DNA from: an uncultured Eubacteriales bacterium
GTDB taxonomy: Bacteria > Bacillota > Clostridia > UMGS1840
Reading direction: 5' to 3'
DNA length: 9,636 nucleotides
Assembly: GCA_900555525.1 (NCBI GenBank)
Contig: USLP01000030.1
Location: forward strand, 1 to 9,636
Shown here: in pieces, positions 1 to 7,157 of the stretch
How the letters are laid out: every line of letters begins with the position of its first letter
Numbering within the stretch: position 1 is the stretch's first letter
Translations under genes and position numbers: made by a program
The notes under the pieces: generated by a model
Seen by the model: the letters and a program-made list of their open reading frames with translations, nothing else
Told to the model about the DNA's origin: nothing
Database searches by the model: none

Positions 1-367
1 CAATTTGGCTTAAATATTCAAAAGAAGGACGTTTTTTCTGAAGCGGATAATCGCTTTTGGATTCGCCGTCTATAAAAATTTCGTCCGCCTGTATTTCAAA
101 CGGCTGTTTAGCTTCGGGAGTTAAGATAACACGTCCCGTAACGGTTATTGCCGCACCGACATTCAAAGCGGCAACCTCGGCATAGTTAGATACCTTGTCA
201 GCCGCAAAAACAACCTGCATATTTTTGAAAAATGTTCCGTCGTTAAGCTCTATAAAGCCGAACGCTTTGGAATCTCTGATTGTTCTTACCCAACCGCTTA
301 CTTTTACGGTTTTGTCTCCGTATTCTTTTGTATTTCTGTACAGAGCTTTTATTTCTGCTTTTTCCAT
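1..367 (-). CDS. asnS: Asparaginyl-tRNA synthetase, N-terminal part (runs off left edge)
   Basis: Charges tRNA-Asn with asparagine in the cytoplasm. Reading the minus strand from the ATG at 365-367 gives 122 codons with no stop up to the window edge, so the 3' end of the gene is outside. The peptide starts MEKAEIKALYRNTKEYGD and continues with GWVRTIRDSKAFGFIELNDG (about residues 25-44), the hallmark of the class IIb anticodon-binding OB-fold; a second OB strand region (VGAAITVTGRV) follows. The wording fits AsnRS better than AspRS or LysRS, which have different text after GWV. Only the OB-fold and the linker are present; the catalytic motifs 1-3 would lie to the left. The ribosome site is weak (AAGGA, complement of 382-386, 14 bases from ATG). 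The gene diverges from the germination operon. The family call is from recalled sequence patterns, not a search. Confidence 0.9.
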   Translation of the reverse strand, partial: MEKAEIKALYRNTKEYGDKTVKVSGWVRTIRDSKAFGFIELNDGTFFKNMQVVFAADKVSNYAEVAALNVGAAITVTGRVILTPEAKQPFEIQADEIFIDGESKSDYPLQKKRPSFEYLSQI

Positions 368-410
368 ATTTCTCAATCCATTCCTTTTTGAATTTATTAC
401 ATTGATAATC

Positions 411-436
411 AAATTTTATTATAACATATTTTTTTC
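411..436 (-). promoter_or_regulatory. Probable extended -10 promoter for asnS
   Basis: On the minus strand the sequence reads TGTTATAAT (complement of 418-426): a perfect TATAAT -10 box with the TG of an extended -10 element one base upstream. No good TTGACA-like box lies 16-18 bases further upstream (the hexamer there is TTCCTT), which is common for extended -10 promoters. It would start transcription near 411 and give a leader of about 44 bases before asnS, too short for a T-box riboswitch. Inference from sequence only. Confidence 0.5.
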
Positions 437-536
437 GTAAAAGGAAGAGTTTTTTTAAATTTTTTTCAAAAAGTAACATATTTTTTTCAAATTTCATAAA
501 AAATAATAAAAAAAACAGCGAGGTATATTAAATTTT

Positions 537-1718
537 ATGGATTTTACTTTGAATTTAAGCGAAAATATAAGTATATTTAAAGGTGTTTTCAAAAATAACT
601 GCATGATTGTTTACCGCAGTATGGAAAATGCGGAAAATAAAAACATAAAGGCGGAGATGGTTTTTGCGGACGGACTTTCGGGTGCGGTGTTACTCAACGA
701 CAGTATCGTAAAGCCGTTTTGCAAAACAAAAATCCCCGATACGTCCGACATACTCGATTATATTCATAAAAGCGTTTTGAGGTCAAACGAGGTTACGCGC
801 ACAAGCAAAATGGACGACTGCGTAACGGCACTTTTTTCGGGTGATGCGATACTTATTCTGGACGGGTACAGCGACGTTTTAATCGTAAATGTAAGAAAGC
901 CTGCGTCACGTTCGATTTCCGAACCCGAAAACGAGCGTTCTCTGAAAGGTCCGAGGGACGGATTTTCGGAACTTATTTTGGATAATACCGCTCTTTTGAT
1001 GCGCCGAATAAAGAATAAGAATTTTAAGCTCGAAAAATTTATTATCGGAAGCGATACGAAAAGTACGGTTATACTGGCGTATATAGAGGGGATATGCGAC
1101 AGCGATATGCTCGTTAAGGTACGAAAGCGGATATCGGATCTTAAGCTTCGGGAGCTTACCGATACGAACGGTATTGCGGAGCTTATAAAGGGAAAAACGT
1201 ATACTCCGTTTAAGACGAGCGGCTCGACGGAACGCCCCGACGTTACGGCGAATAAGCTTTTATCGGGAAGAATGGCAATAATGATTGACGGAAGTCCGCA
1301 GGTTATCACTCTGCCTTTCGTTTTTTCGGAATACTTTCAGAGCAACGACGATTATACGATTAATTTTTATTTCGCGAGCATTTCAAGGCTTATAAGATAT
1401 ATTTGCTTTTATTTGAGTATATATTTGCCCGGCGTTTATGTTGCCGCCATTAAGTTTCATAAAACAATTATTCCGTTTCCGCTTCTTTTATCTATAGCGC
1501 AGGCTCGTAAGGAGGCTCCTTTTTCCGTTACCGCGGAATTGTTTGTGTTTCTCATATTTTTTGAGATAATACGGGAAGCGGGAACACGTACGCCGTCAGA
1601 TATCGGACAAACATTAAGCATTGTAAGCGGTATTGTTCTTTCGGAAACGGCAATATCGGCAAATCTTATTTCCGCTCCGTCGATAATTGTTATAGCCGTG
1701 GCGGGCTTGCGGGCGTAA
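537..1718 (+). CDS. Spore germinant receptor subunit A (GerA family), frameshifted: N-terminal 393 aa
   Basis: GerA-family proteins are the large membrane subunit of the germinant receptor in the inner spore membrane, with a cytosolic N-terminal region and a membrane region. Residues 1-240 or so are the soluble part; then comes the family signature LLSGRMAIMIDGSPQVITLP (near residues 241-260), the first membrane helices (from about 277) and the motifs EAPF (326) and REAGTRTPSDIGQTLSIVSG. The reading frame stops at 1716-1718 after VIVIAVAGLRA-type sequence, while family members continue for about 90 more residues. The missing part lies in another frame from 1703 to 1978. One missing base in the GGG at 1703-1705 explains the break; restored length is 480 aa, normal for the family. 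The start is the ATG at 537 with GCGAGGT at 518-524 (12 bases away, slightly long). First gene of an A-C-B operon. Confidence 0.88.
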   Translation: MDFTLNLSENISIFKGVFKNNCMIVYRSMENAENKNIKAEMVFADGLSGAVLLNDSIVKPFCKTKIPDTSDILDYIHKSVLRSNEVTRTSKMDDCVTALFSGDAILILDGYSDVLIVNVRKPASRSISEPENERSLKGPRDGFSELILDNTALLMRRIKNKNFKLEKFIIGSDTKSTVILAYIEGICDSDMLVKVRKRISDLKLRELTDTNGIAELIKGKTYTPFKTSGSTERPDVTANKLLSGRMAIMIDGSPQVITLPFVFSEYFQSNDDYTINFYFASISRLIRYICFYLSIYLPGVYVAAIKFHKTIIPFPLLLSIAQARKEAPFSVTAELFVFLIFFEIIREAGTRTPSDIGQTLSIVSGIVLSETAISANLISAPSIIVIAVAGLRA

Positions 1719-1978
1719 CATTGCCGCAGCTTTTGGGAGCGGGGACAATACTGCGTATAGCATTTCTGCTTTTGGGGTCATTAATGGGGATTTACGGAAT
1801 AGCCTTGGGAAGCGCGGTTTTATTCGTCCATCTTTGCTCGATTACGGTTTTGAACGTTCCTTATATCAATTCAACGTTACCGCTTAATCGGGACAGCGTC
1901 GGAGATACGGTTATACGTCTGCCTTTTACGCTTCTTTCAAAAAAACGTAAAAATGCCGATATTTCACAAGAGGGGTAA
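1703..1978 (+). pseudogene. C-terminal part of the frameshifted GerA-family subunit
   Basis: This is the continuation of the gene at 537, one base out of frame. Read from 1703 it gives GLAGVTLPQLLGAG and then two hydrophobic stretches (ILRIAFLLLGSLMGIYGIAL and SAVLFVHLCSITVL), followed by NVPYINSTLPLNRDSVGDTVIRLPF. This matches the conserved GerA C-terminus, in which a last membrane hairpin is followed by a short GVPY...P tail and a basic end (here LLSKKRKNADISQEG). As an independent ORF it could start only at a TTG (1721) with no good ribosome site, so it is not a separate gene in design. If the frameshift is real the receptor subunit would lack its last two membrane helices and probably be inactive; if it is a sequencing or assembly error, 537-1978 is one intact gene. 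Confidence 0.8.
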
Positions 1979-1983
1979 ACATT

Positions 1984-2874
1984 ATGAAGAAATCTGCGCT
2001 TATTATTTTTCTTGTTTTTTGCGTTATGCTTTCGGGGTGCAAAAATCAAAGCGAGCTTGGAAACAGCGAAGTTGTAACGGTATTTTTTGTCGAAAACCGA
2101 AATGAGCTTTTTGAAATAGCCGCATATACGGCGGAATACGGAGATAACGGCGGAGAATTGCACAAGGCTTACGGAAAAAGCGTAAGCACGGCATATTCTT
2201 CTTTGATGTCGGGATTTTTAAGAGAGCCGTATTTGGGACATGCGGGCGCAATTGTGCTCGGCGGCGGACTTTGTGCGGACGGGCTTTCCGAAACGCTTTC
2301 GTTTTTCGCCGATTTGCCCGAAATTTCGCCGAATATAAGCGTTTTCATGTCAGAGGACAGCCCCGAAAGCTTTGAAAACGGAAATATATACGATTCCGTA
2401 AGGCACGGTTATCTTCCGTCGGTTCGGTTGTATACGCTGTTTCTGCCTCATAATAAAACTGCGGTAATTCCCGTCATATCGGAAATAAACAAAACTGCGG
2501 AAAAATCGGGCGCAGGTGTTTGCGAAGATATGGAGTTTAAGTTTTATTTAACCGAAAGCGAATATGAGATTTACAGGCTTTTGTCAAATACGCTTACCGA
2601 TTCGTATTTTGACGGGCTTGAGGTGATAAACACAAATTGCAGGACAAAAAATGACGGCGGAAATTTAAAAATATGTGCGGAAATTCAAGTTGAAAACAGC
2701 AATGGGGGAGACTTAAGCGATATTTCCGAGAAGCTTACCGATGAAATAAACGGCCTTACAAAAAAAGCAAAGGAAAATAATTTCAAAGAGATATTTTCGG
2801 ACGGAAAATGGAATACCGCCGAGGCGGACGTAAAGGTTACGGAATATTTACACGGCAGATTAAGGAGGGATTGA
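1984..2874 (+). CDS. Spore germination lipoprotein, GerC (GerAC) family, short and divergent
   Basis: GerC subunits are lipoproteins anchored on the outer face of the inner spore membrane and needed for receptor function. The protein (296 aa) begins with a lipoprotein signal: KK, a hydrophobic run, then lipobox LSGC with the lipidated cysteine at residue 19. The stretch KSVSTAYSSLMSGFLREPYL, followed by GHAGAIVLGGGLCADGLSETL and a DLPEISPNISVFMSED segment, matches the family's conserved N-terminal domain. The rest is poorly conserved and shorter than usual (family members are commonly 350-400 aa). The ribosome site AGAGGGG (1969-1975) is 8 bases before the ATG, and the gene follows gerA by 5 bases. 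Its position between A and B supports the call. Confident in the family, less so that it is functional, given the broken gerA. Confidence 0.8.
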   Translation: MKKSALIIFLVFCVMLSGCKNQSELGNSEVVTVFFVENRNELFEIAAYTAEYGDNGGELHKAYGKSVSTAYSSLMSGFLREPYLGHAGAIVLGGGLCADGLSETLSFFADLPEISPNISVFMSEDSPESFENGNIYDSVRHGYLPSVRLYTLFLPHNKTAVIPVISEINKTAEKSGAGVCEDMEFKFYLTESEYEIYRLLSNTLTDSYFDGLEVINTNCRTKNDGGNLKICAEIQVENSNGGDLSDISEKLTDEINGLTKKAKENNFKEIFSDGKWNTAEADVKVTEYLHGRLRRD

Positions 2875-2880
2875 GATTTG
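2862..2880 (+). promoter_or_regulatory. Ribosome binding site fixing a TTG start for gerB
   Basis: AAGGAGG at 2862-2868 is a near-perfect Shine-Dalgarno sequence, placed 9 bases before TTG at 2878-2880. No ATG or GTG in this frame is nearer, so the TTG is chosen as the start. The site lies inside the last codons of the gerC-like gene, so translation of the two genes is likely coupled. Confidence 0.75.
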
Positions 2881-3975
2881 AATAACAAGCTTTCAAAAAA
2901 CAGCTTTTTTCCACTTTGCGTTTCCGTGCTTTTGGGAGGCTCGCTTGCCGCCGCAGGCGGTGTGATGCAGGGTGAAAAAATAGGATATATCACCGTTTTT
3001 GCGTCCTTTTTGCTTTATATTCCGCTTCTTTTCCTTTATTTCGGAATATTCAAAAGGGGCGGTTCGACGGATATTTTTAAGGCTTCCGAAAATATTCTCG
3101 GAAAAACGGCATATAAAATTTTTCTTGTCGTTTCGGCAGTATACTGCTTTTTTACTGCGCTTGTAAGCTCAAGGGAATTTTTTGCATTTGCGTCGTTAAG
3201 CTCCAACCTTGCCGTTTCTCCCGTTGTGATTTCGCTTACCTTTTCCGCTTGTATATATTTTATTATGCTTTGCGGAAAACAAGCCGTTTCGGGTTATACA
3301 ATGATTATGCTTCCGTTTGTTATGCTTTTGCTCGGCGTAACAATGCTGTTCGGAATACCGAAATTCGATACCGCAAATTTGAATATAGAAAATATTCCCG
3401 ATTTCGGATATATCGGGGAAAGCGTTTTTCTTAATTTCGTATCGCCTTTTTCAAATATTTTTATCGTATATCTTCTCATGCAGGGTACGGATAAAAAAAG
3501 CATAAAAAGAAAAAGCGTAACCGCAGGACTTTTCACGCTTTTTGTCATTGCTTTGGTTTACGTCTGGAATCTTCTCATAATAGGAAAAAATCTTATGAAT
3601 TCACTGTATTTTCCGTCTCTTTATACGCTCGGAGCGGTAAATCCGAATCTTTTTACGGAGCGTTCGGAGTCGGTGTTTTTGATAACGTATATATTTTTCT
3701 ATATCGTGTTTGTTTCGGCATCATATCTTGCGGCATTTTCCTGCATTTTTAGGTTGTTTGGCAAAAAAAATACCCCCGATTTGAAAATCAAGGGTATAGT
3801 TTATCTTATTCCTTTGGCACTTACGTTCACATCAATGACAGTGAATATAAACACTCAAAAGTTTCATGCGTCTTTTCTGACCGTTACGGCTGTGTCCGCC
3901 TGTGTAACGGTCGGTATACCGATTATCCTGTTTTTGGTATCTTATATCAAAAACAATCGTAGCCCAGCTCGCTGA
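2878..3975 (+). CDS. Spore germination permease-like subunit, GerB (GerAB) family
   Basis: GerB subunits belong to the amino acid/polyamine/organocation (LeuT-fold) superfamily and are held to bind the germinant in the inner spore membrane. The 365-aa product has the usual family length and about ten hydrophobic segments, roughly at residues 10-30, 36-56, 78-100, 110-132, 138-160, 180-205, 217-237, 262-290, 305-325 and 333-358. The opening FPLCVSVLLGGSLAAAGG and the segment ending in LLMQGTDKKSIKRKS are of the family type. It starts at TTG with a strong ribosome site, 3 bases after the gerC-like stop, as third gene of the receptor operon (order A-C-B, known from other clostridial receptors). 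Its last 29 bases overlap the 3' end of radC on the other strand. No terminator separates the two. Confidence 0.87.
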   Translation: MNNKLSKNSFFPLCVSVLLGGSLAAAGGVMQGEKIGYITVFASFLLYIPLLFLYFGIFKRGGSTDIFKASENILGKTAYKIFLVVSAVYCFFTALVSSREFFAFASLSSNLAVSPVVISLTFSACIYFIMLCGKQAVSGYTMIMLPFVMLLLGVTMLFGIPKFDTANLNIENIPDFGYIGESVFLNFVSPFSNIFIVYLLMQGTDKKSIKRKSVTAGLFTLFVIALVYVWNLLIIGKNLMNSLYFPSLYTLGAVNPNLFTERSESVFLITYIFFYIVFVSASYLAAFSCIFRLFGKKNTPDLKIKGIVYLIPLALTFTSMTVNINTQKFHASFLTVTAVSACVTVGIPIILFLVSYIKNNRSPAR

Positions 3976-4678
3976 CGGCGGAATATTTTTCGCCCGCAAC
4001 AACCATGTGTTCCTTTAAGGTTATTCCCACTGCTCTCAAAGCCGCGGAAATCCTTTGCGTAACTGCCGCGTCTGCGGCGCTTGGGATGTGGTTTCCGCCG
4101 GGGTGATTGTGCGCAAGAATAACGCTTATGGCATTATTGCGTACCGCCTGACGAAGTATCTTTACGGGATTAACCGTAATTTCGTCCGTTGCACCCTCCT
4201 CGATAAGCTCCCAGCTTATCAGCCTGTCGCCTTTATCCAAAAAGAATGCAAACAAAACCTCATATTTATACGGCAGAAAGAAATTAACAACATAGTCGCC
4301 GATTGCTTTTTTGTCTTTTAAAACTATTCTCTTTTTTGCGTCCGACTTTTGCATATGAAGCCTGAAATCCTGCAAAAGTCTTATGTAAAGAGCGGCGTTT
4401 TCGCCCATGCCCTTAACGGTCTTGAGCTCCTCGTATGATGCGGAAAATACGCCGTCAAGCGTTTTGAATTTTTTTATAAGCTCGTGAGCGATTGGGTTTG
4501 TGTTGACTCTCGGAATTGCGAAAAACAAAAGAAGCTCCAAAATCTCATGGTCTGCAAAAGAATCTATTCCGCCCGACAAATATTTTTCACGCATTCTCTG
4601 CCTGTGGTTTTTATGTACATTATTCTCTTTTTCTTCGGTTTGTTGGGGTTTCTTATTTTGCATCGGCAAATTTCTCAC
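3947..4678 (-). CDS. radC: DNA repair-type protein RadC (JAB/MPN domain)
   Basis: RadC proteins carry an N-terminal helix-hairpin-helix region and a C-terminal JAB1/MPN metalloprotease-like domain; their role in repair is disputed. Here a basic, Asn/Gln-rich N-terminus is followed by the UPF0758-type segment FADHEILELLLFFAIPRVNT (residues 41-60), a helix-hairpin-helix LKTVKGMG (85-92), and the JAMM metal motif HNHPGGNHIPSAAD (His190, His192, Ser200, Asp203), with an upstream Glu near 160-161. All motif residues are intact. The longest frame starts at a GTG (4676-4678) with AGAGG only 3 bases upstream; an ATG at 4661-4663 (residue 6) is an alternative and would overlap the upstream stop by 11 bases. 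Last gene of a three-gene operon with the nucleotidyltransferase. Confidence 0.92.
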   Translation of the reverse strand: MRNLPMQNKKPQQTEEKENNVHKNHRQRMREKYLSGGIDSFADHEILELLLFFAIPRVNTNPIAHELIKKFKTLDGVFSASYEELKTVKGMGENAALYIRLLQDFRLHMQKSDAKKRIVLKDKKAIGDYVVNFFLPYKYEVLFAFFLDKGDRLISWELIEEGATDEITVNPVKILRQAVRNNAISVILAHNHPGGNHIPSAADAAVTQRISAALRAVGITLKEHMVVAGEKYSAVSELGYDCF

Positions 4679-5393
4679 ATACCTCTTTATATGACTGCGG
4701 AGTGCCTATATCATAGCATTCTCCTTGGAATTTATACGCATAAACGTCTTTCTTCGTATAAAGCCATGATGGAAAGAACCCCGGCGCGTCGGGGTTGTTG
4801 CCCTCGTCCAAATATTTTTTGATTAAGGGAACCGTTTCTTTTGTATAAATATATGAAGCGAAAACGGCAATGTTCGTTTTCGGGTTTTGAGGCTTTTCCT
4901 CCATGAAGAGAACCTTGCCCTCCTCCGAAAGCACGGCATTCGCCATTCTTTGCAGATCGGATAAGCTGTCCATTTCGCTTACCAAAATCGTGTCATGCTT
5001 AACCTTATTGTAAAATTCGACATAATCCCTTAAATCAAACGTAAAGAAGTTATCTCCCGCAACAACGAGTATATCGTCGTTTATGTTCCCTTTTTCGATT
5101 GTATACCAAATATCTCCGATTGCGCCGAGCTTGTTGGAATCGTCCGTTGTGTTATCGTCAAAAACCGTGATTTTAAGACGTGTTTCTCTCGTTTTTGCCC
5201 AGTCGGAAAAGTTATCGTAAAATTTGTGATTGGAGATTATGAAAAGCTCGTCAATTTCATTAACCTTTTGTATTTCGTCCGTTATAAAGTCAAGAATGGA
5301 TTTTTTTCCTATCGGTAAAAGCCCCTTCGGCGTGTTAAGCGTTAAGGGGTACAGTCTTGTGGCATAGCCTGCCGATAAAACTATAGCTTTCAT
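4653..5393 (-). CDS. Sugar-phosphate nucleotidyltransferase (glucose-1-phosphate thymidylyltransferase-like)
   Basis: Enzymes of this family join a sugar 1-phosphate to a nucleoside triphosphate, giving an NDP-sugar and pyrophosphate in the cytoplasm. The N-terminus MKAIVLSAGYATRLYPLT...PKGLLPIGKK is the Rossmann-like nucleotide-binding signature: Gly-rich loop at 8-13, Arg13, Lys23. VVAGDNFF places the metal-binding Asp at residue 114, FMEEKP is the conserved substrate-loop motif, and GECYDIGTPQSYKEV closes the domain. At 246 aa it is a single catalytic domain without the C-terminal beta-helix of GlmU or GlgC. It is the clostridial RmlA-like type; the sugar and nucleotide cannot be read from sequence, and no polysaccharide genes lie nearby. 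The ribosome site is strong (AGGAGG, complement of 5402-5407). It directly follows the 190-aa gene: the upstream TAA abuts this ATG. Confidence 0.9.
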   Translation of the reverse strand: MKAIVLSAGYATRLYPLTLNTPKGLLPIGKKSILDFITDEIQKVNEIDELFIISNHKFYDNFSDWAKTRETRLKITVFDDNTTDDSNKLGAIGDIWYTIEKGNINDDILVVAGDNFFTFDLRDYVEFYNKVKHDTILVSEMDSLSDLQRMANAVLSEEGKVLFMEEKPQNPKTNIAVFASYIYTKETVPLIKKYLDEGNNPDAPGFFPSWLYTKKDVYAYKFQGECYDIGTPQSYKEVCEKFADAK

Positions 5394-5966
5394 TTATTTT
5401 TCCTCCTGCCATTTTTCTCCGTCTACCCACATTTTGTTTGTAAGCTTTTCCGAAAAATGCTCGTTCATAAGAGCGCCCCAGTCGGGAATGTAGTTGGGGA
5501 GTATTTTAGCGGGTAATCTCGGCTCCTGGAGTTCTTCGGGATCTTCGAGATAAAATACCATAAAGTTGCCCGAAATAAATATAATTCCGTATTTGTTTCC
5601 GTCGCAGGGGTGTTCCTCCTGATACTGATGATGATAGAATATGTAGCTTGCGATTTTTTCGGGCTTTAAGCTGTTTACTCTGATAAACGGCTTTTTGTCC
5701 TTTATTTTTCTTTCCCATTGCTCATCGTCAACAGCCTCGCAATAGTGGAATATTTCAGCCATTCTTTCCCAAACGCTTCCGTCGGGATATTCTTTGAGAT
5801 TGCATTTTACAACCGTTTCGGGGTCAACGTAATCCTCGTGCGATTCAAAATAAAGAAGCACCTTATCGTCATACGAAAATACCGATACATGGCTTACCTT
5901 GTCGTTTTTTAAATATGTGAAATTCTTATCTTTGTAGTAGCCTTTAAACATAAATCTGTATATCAT
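5394..5966 (-). CDS. Conserved-type hypothetical protein, 190 aa
   Basis: I do not recognise a named family. The product is soluble-looking with no signal peptide or membrane segment, rich in acidic and aromatic residues (many Tyr, Phe, Trp), and with alternating hydrophobic stretches that suggest a beta-rich fold: HVSVFSYDDKVLLYFES in the first third and KYGIIFISGNFMVFYLEDPEE in the last third. Between them is a helical, charged part (WERMAEIFHYCEAVDDEQWERKI). It is the promoter-proximal gene of the operon and its stop codon touches the start of the nucleotidyltransferase gene, so the two are surely cotranscribed and probably coupled. The ATG at 5964-5966 is preceded by AAAGGA about 9 bases upstream. 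Codon use matches the neighbours. A link to sugar activation or envelope metabolism is only inferred from the neighbour. Confidence 0.82.
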   Translation of the reverse strand: MIYRFMFKGYYKDKNFTYLKNDKVSHVSVFSYDDKVLLYFESHEDYVDPETVVKCNLKEYPDGSVWERMAEIFHYCEAVDDEQWERKIKDKKPFIRVNSLKPEKIASYIFYHHQYQEEHPCDGNKYGIIFISGNFMVFYLEDPEELQEPRLPAKILPNYIPDWGALMNEHFSEKLTNKMWVDGEKWQEEK

Positions 5967-6004
5967 TTTTTAAACATTCCTTTCAAAATGAGTTTTATGA
6001 ATTT

Positions 6005-6033
6005 ATTTTAGCATATTTATATCAAAAAGTCAA
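6005..6033 (-). promoter_or_regulatory. Sigma-A promoter for the hypothetical-nucleotidyltransferase-radC operon
   Basis: On the minus strand TTGACT (complement of 6028-6033) and TAAAAT (complement of 6005-6010) are separated by exactly 17 bases, near-consensus for the housekeeping sigma factor. The start of transcription should fall near 5998, about 32 bases before the ATG at 5966. Confidence 0.8.
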
Positions 6034-6063
6034 TACAAGCCGGGAAAATTATATTGACTTTTT
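6024..6063. repeat. Perfect 12-base inverted repeat across two divergent -35 boxes
   Basis: AAAAAGTCAATA at 6024-6035 is the exact reverse complement of TATTGACTTTTT at 6052-6063; the 16-base centre is 6036-6051. Each arm contains the -35 hexamer of one of the two divergent promoters. It may be an operator for a regulator shared by both transcripts, or merely the result of two similar -35 regions with T-rich flanks. Confidence 0.6.
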
Positions 6064-6082
6064 CGGTTTTTTGCGCTATAAT
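6054..6082 (+). promoter_or_regulatory. Sigma-A promoter for the galM-like gene
   Basis: TTGACT at 6054-6059 and a perfect TATAAT at 6077-6082 are separated by 17 bases. Transcription should start near 6089, giving a leader of about 20 bases that contains the ribosome site GGAGG at 6097-6101, 7 bases before the ATG at 6109. Confidence 0.88.
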
Positions 6083-6108
6083 ATAGGAAAAAGCATGGAG
6101 GAAAAATA

Positions 6109-7149
6109 ATGAGTATTGAAAAAAAGCAGTTTGGAAAAACGAAAAGAGGAGAAAGCGTTGACGCTTTGACGCTTACAAACAAAAACGAAACAGCCGTTAC
6201 GGTTTTGACGTACGGAGCAACGCTGTTGAGCATTTTGGTTAAGGATAAGGACGGGAATTTCAGAGATGTTCTTTTGGGACACCCCGATATTTCCGATTAT
6301 GAAATAATAGATTCATATATGGGAGCAACAATAGGCAGATATGCAAACAGAATTGCGGACGGACGGTTCACGCTCTTGGGCAAGGAATATATCCTTGCAA
6401 AAAATAATATGCCCAATCACCTGCACGGCGGTATGAGAGGATATAACGATTACGTTTGGAAAATAGATGATACGGGAGAGAATTTTGTTACGCTTTCGCA
6501 TGAGGACGTCGGAGAAGGCTATCCGGGAAAAGTTTCGGTAAGCGTTACGTTTTCGCTTTCGGACGATGACGAGCTTTCGCTTCATTATAAGGCAAAAACG
6601 GACGAAACCACGGTGATAAATCTTACAAACCATTCTTATTTTAACTTAAACGGCTATAACGGCGGAAAAATAACGGAACACAGCTTGAAAATCGACGCCG
6701 ATTATTATACGCCGTCCAACGAAAATCTTATTCCCACGGGCGAAATAAAAGATGTAACGGGTACGCCGTTTGATTTTAGAGAATATAAGAAAATCGGAGC
6801 GAATTTGAATACCGAAAATGAGGATTTGAAAATGGGAAACGGCTATGACCATAACTTTGTTTTGAATTCGCCGTCAAAAACCAAAGAAAGCGTAAGCATA
6901 TATTCGGAGGAAAGCGGTATCGAGCTTAAGCTTTATACGGATATGCCCGCAATGCAGTTTTATATCGGAAATTTCTTAAGCGGAAAAGAAACGGGCAAGG
7001 ACGGAAAGCCGATTGAACACCGCACGGGATTCTGCCTGGAAACGCAGTATTATCCCGACAGCCCCAATCACGATAATTTCCCGTCAACCGTGCTTACCCC
7101 CGACAAAACGTATGACCATACCACAATATTTAAATTCGGCTTGAAATAG
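6109..7149 (+). CDS. galM: Aldose 1-epimerase (galactose mutarotase)
   Basis: Interconverts the alpha and beta anomers of aldoses such as galactose and glucose, usually feeding the Leloir pathway. The 346-aa length is typical. Motifs in order: TYGATLLSI near residue 34, GRYANRI (76-82), NHLHGG with the substrate-binding His106, TNHSYFNL with the expected catalytic acid His175, GYDHNFVL with the sugar-binding Asp, and ETQYYPDSPN with the expected catalytic base Glu311. All key residues are present and there is no signal peptide, so the enzyme should be cytoplasmic. It has its own strong promoter and ribosome site and is followed by a terminator, so it is probably a single-gene transcript. No galK, galT or galE is nearby, but a glycoside hydrolase gene converges on it from the other strand, which is consistent with a sugar-catabolic setting. 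Confidence 0.93.
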   Translation: MSIEKKQFGKTKRGESVDALTLTNKNETAVTVLTYGATLLSILVKDKDGNFRDVLLGHPDISDYEIIDSYMGATIGRYANRIADGRFTLLGKEYILAKNNMPNHLHGGMRGYNDYVWKIDDTGENFVTLSHEDVGEGYPGKVSVSVTFSLSDDDELSLHYKAKTDETTVINLTNHSYFNLNGYNGGKITEHSLKIDADYYTPSNENLIPTGEIKDVTGTPFDFREYKKIGANLNTENEDLKMGNGYDHNFVLNSPSKTKESVSIYSEESGIELKLYTDMPAMQFYIGNFLSGKETGKDGKPIEHRTGFCLETQYYPDSPNHDNFPSTVLTPDKTYDHTTIFKFGLK

Positions 7150-7157
7150 AAAAAAAT

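Noticed and set aside
473..503. Possible sporulation (sigma-F/G) promoter upstream of gerA: AACATA at 475-480 and CATAAAA at 495-501.
   Set aside because: The spacing (14 bases) is too short for these sigma factors as I know them, and AT-rich DNA here yields many similar matches. Regulation by a forespore sigma factor is likely from gene function but not shown by this sequence.
368..536. T-box riboswitch before asnS.
   Set aside because: The probable promoter leaves a leader of only about 44 bases, and no T-box sequence or terminator hairpin is seen.
764..1309. Minus-strand open frame of 181 codons opposite gerA.
   Set aside because: It is antisense to a clear GerA-family coding sequence, has no ribosome site and no recognisable protein features.
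1698..1718. Programmed -1 ribosomal frameshift joining the two parts of gerA.
   Set aside because: The direction is right, but no X-XXY-YYZ slippery heptamer is present and I see no strong downstream structure. GerA genes are not known to me to use recoding. A missing base is simpler.
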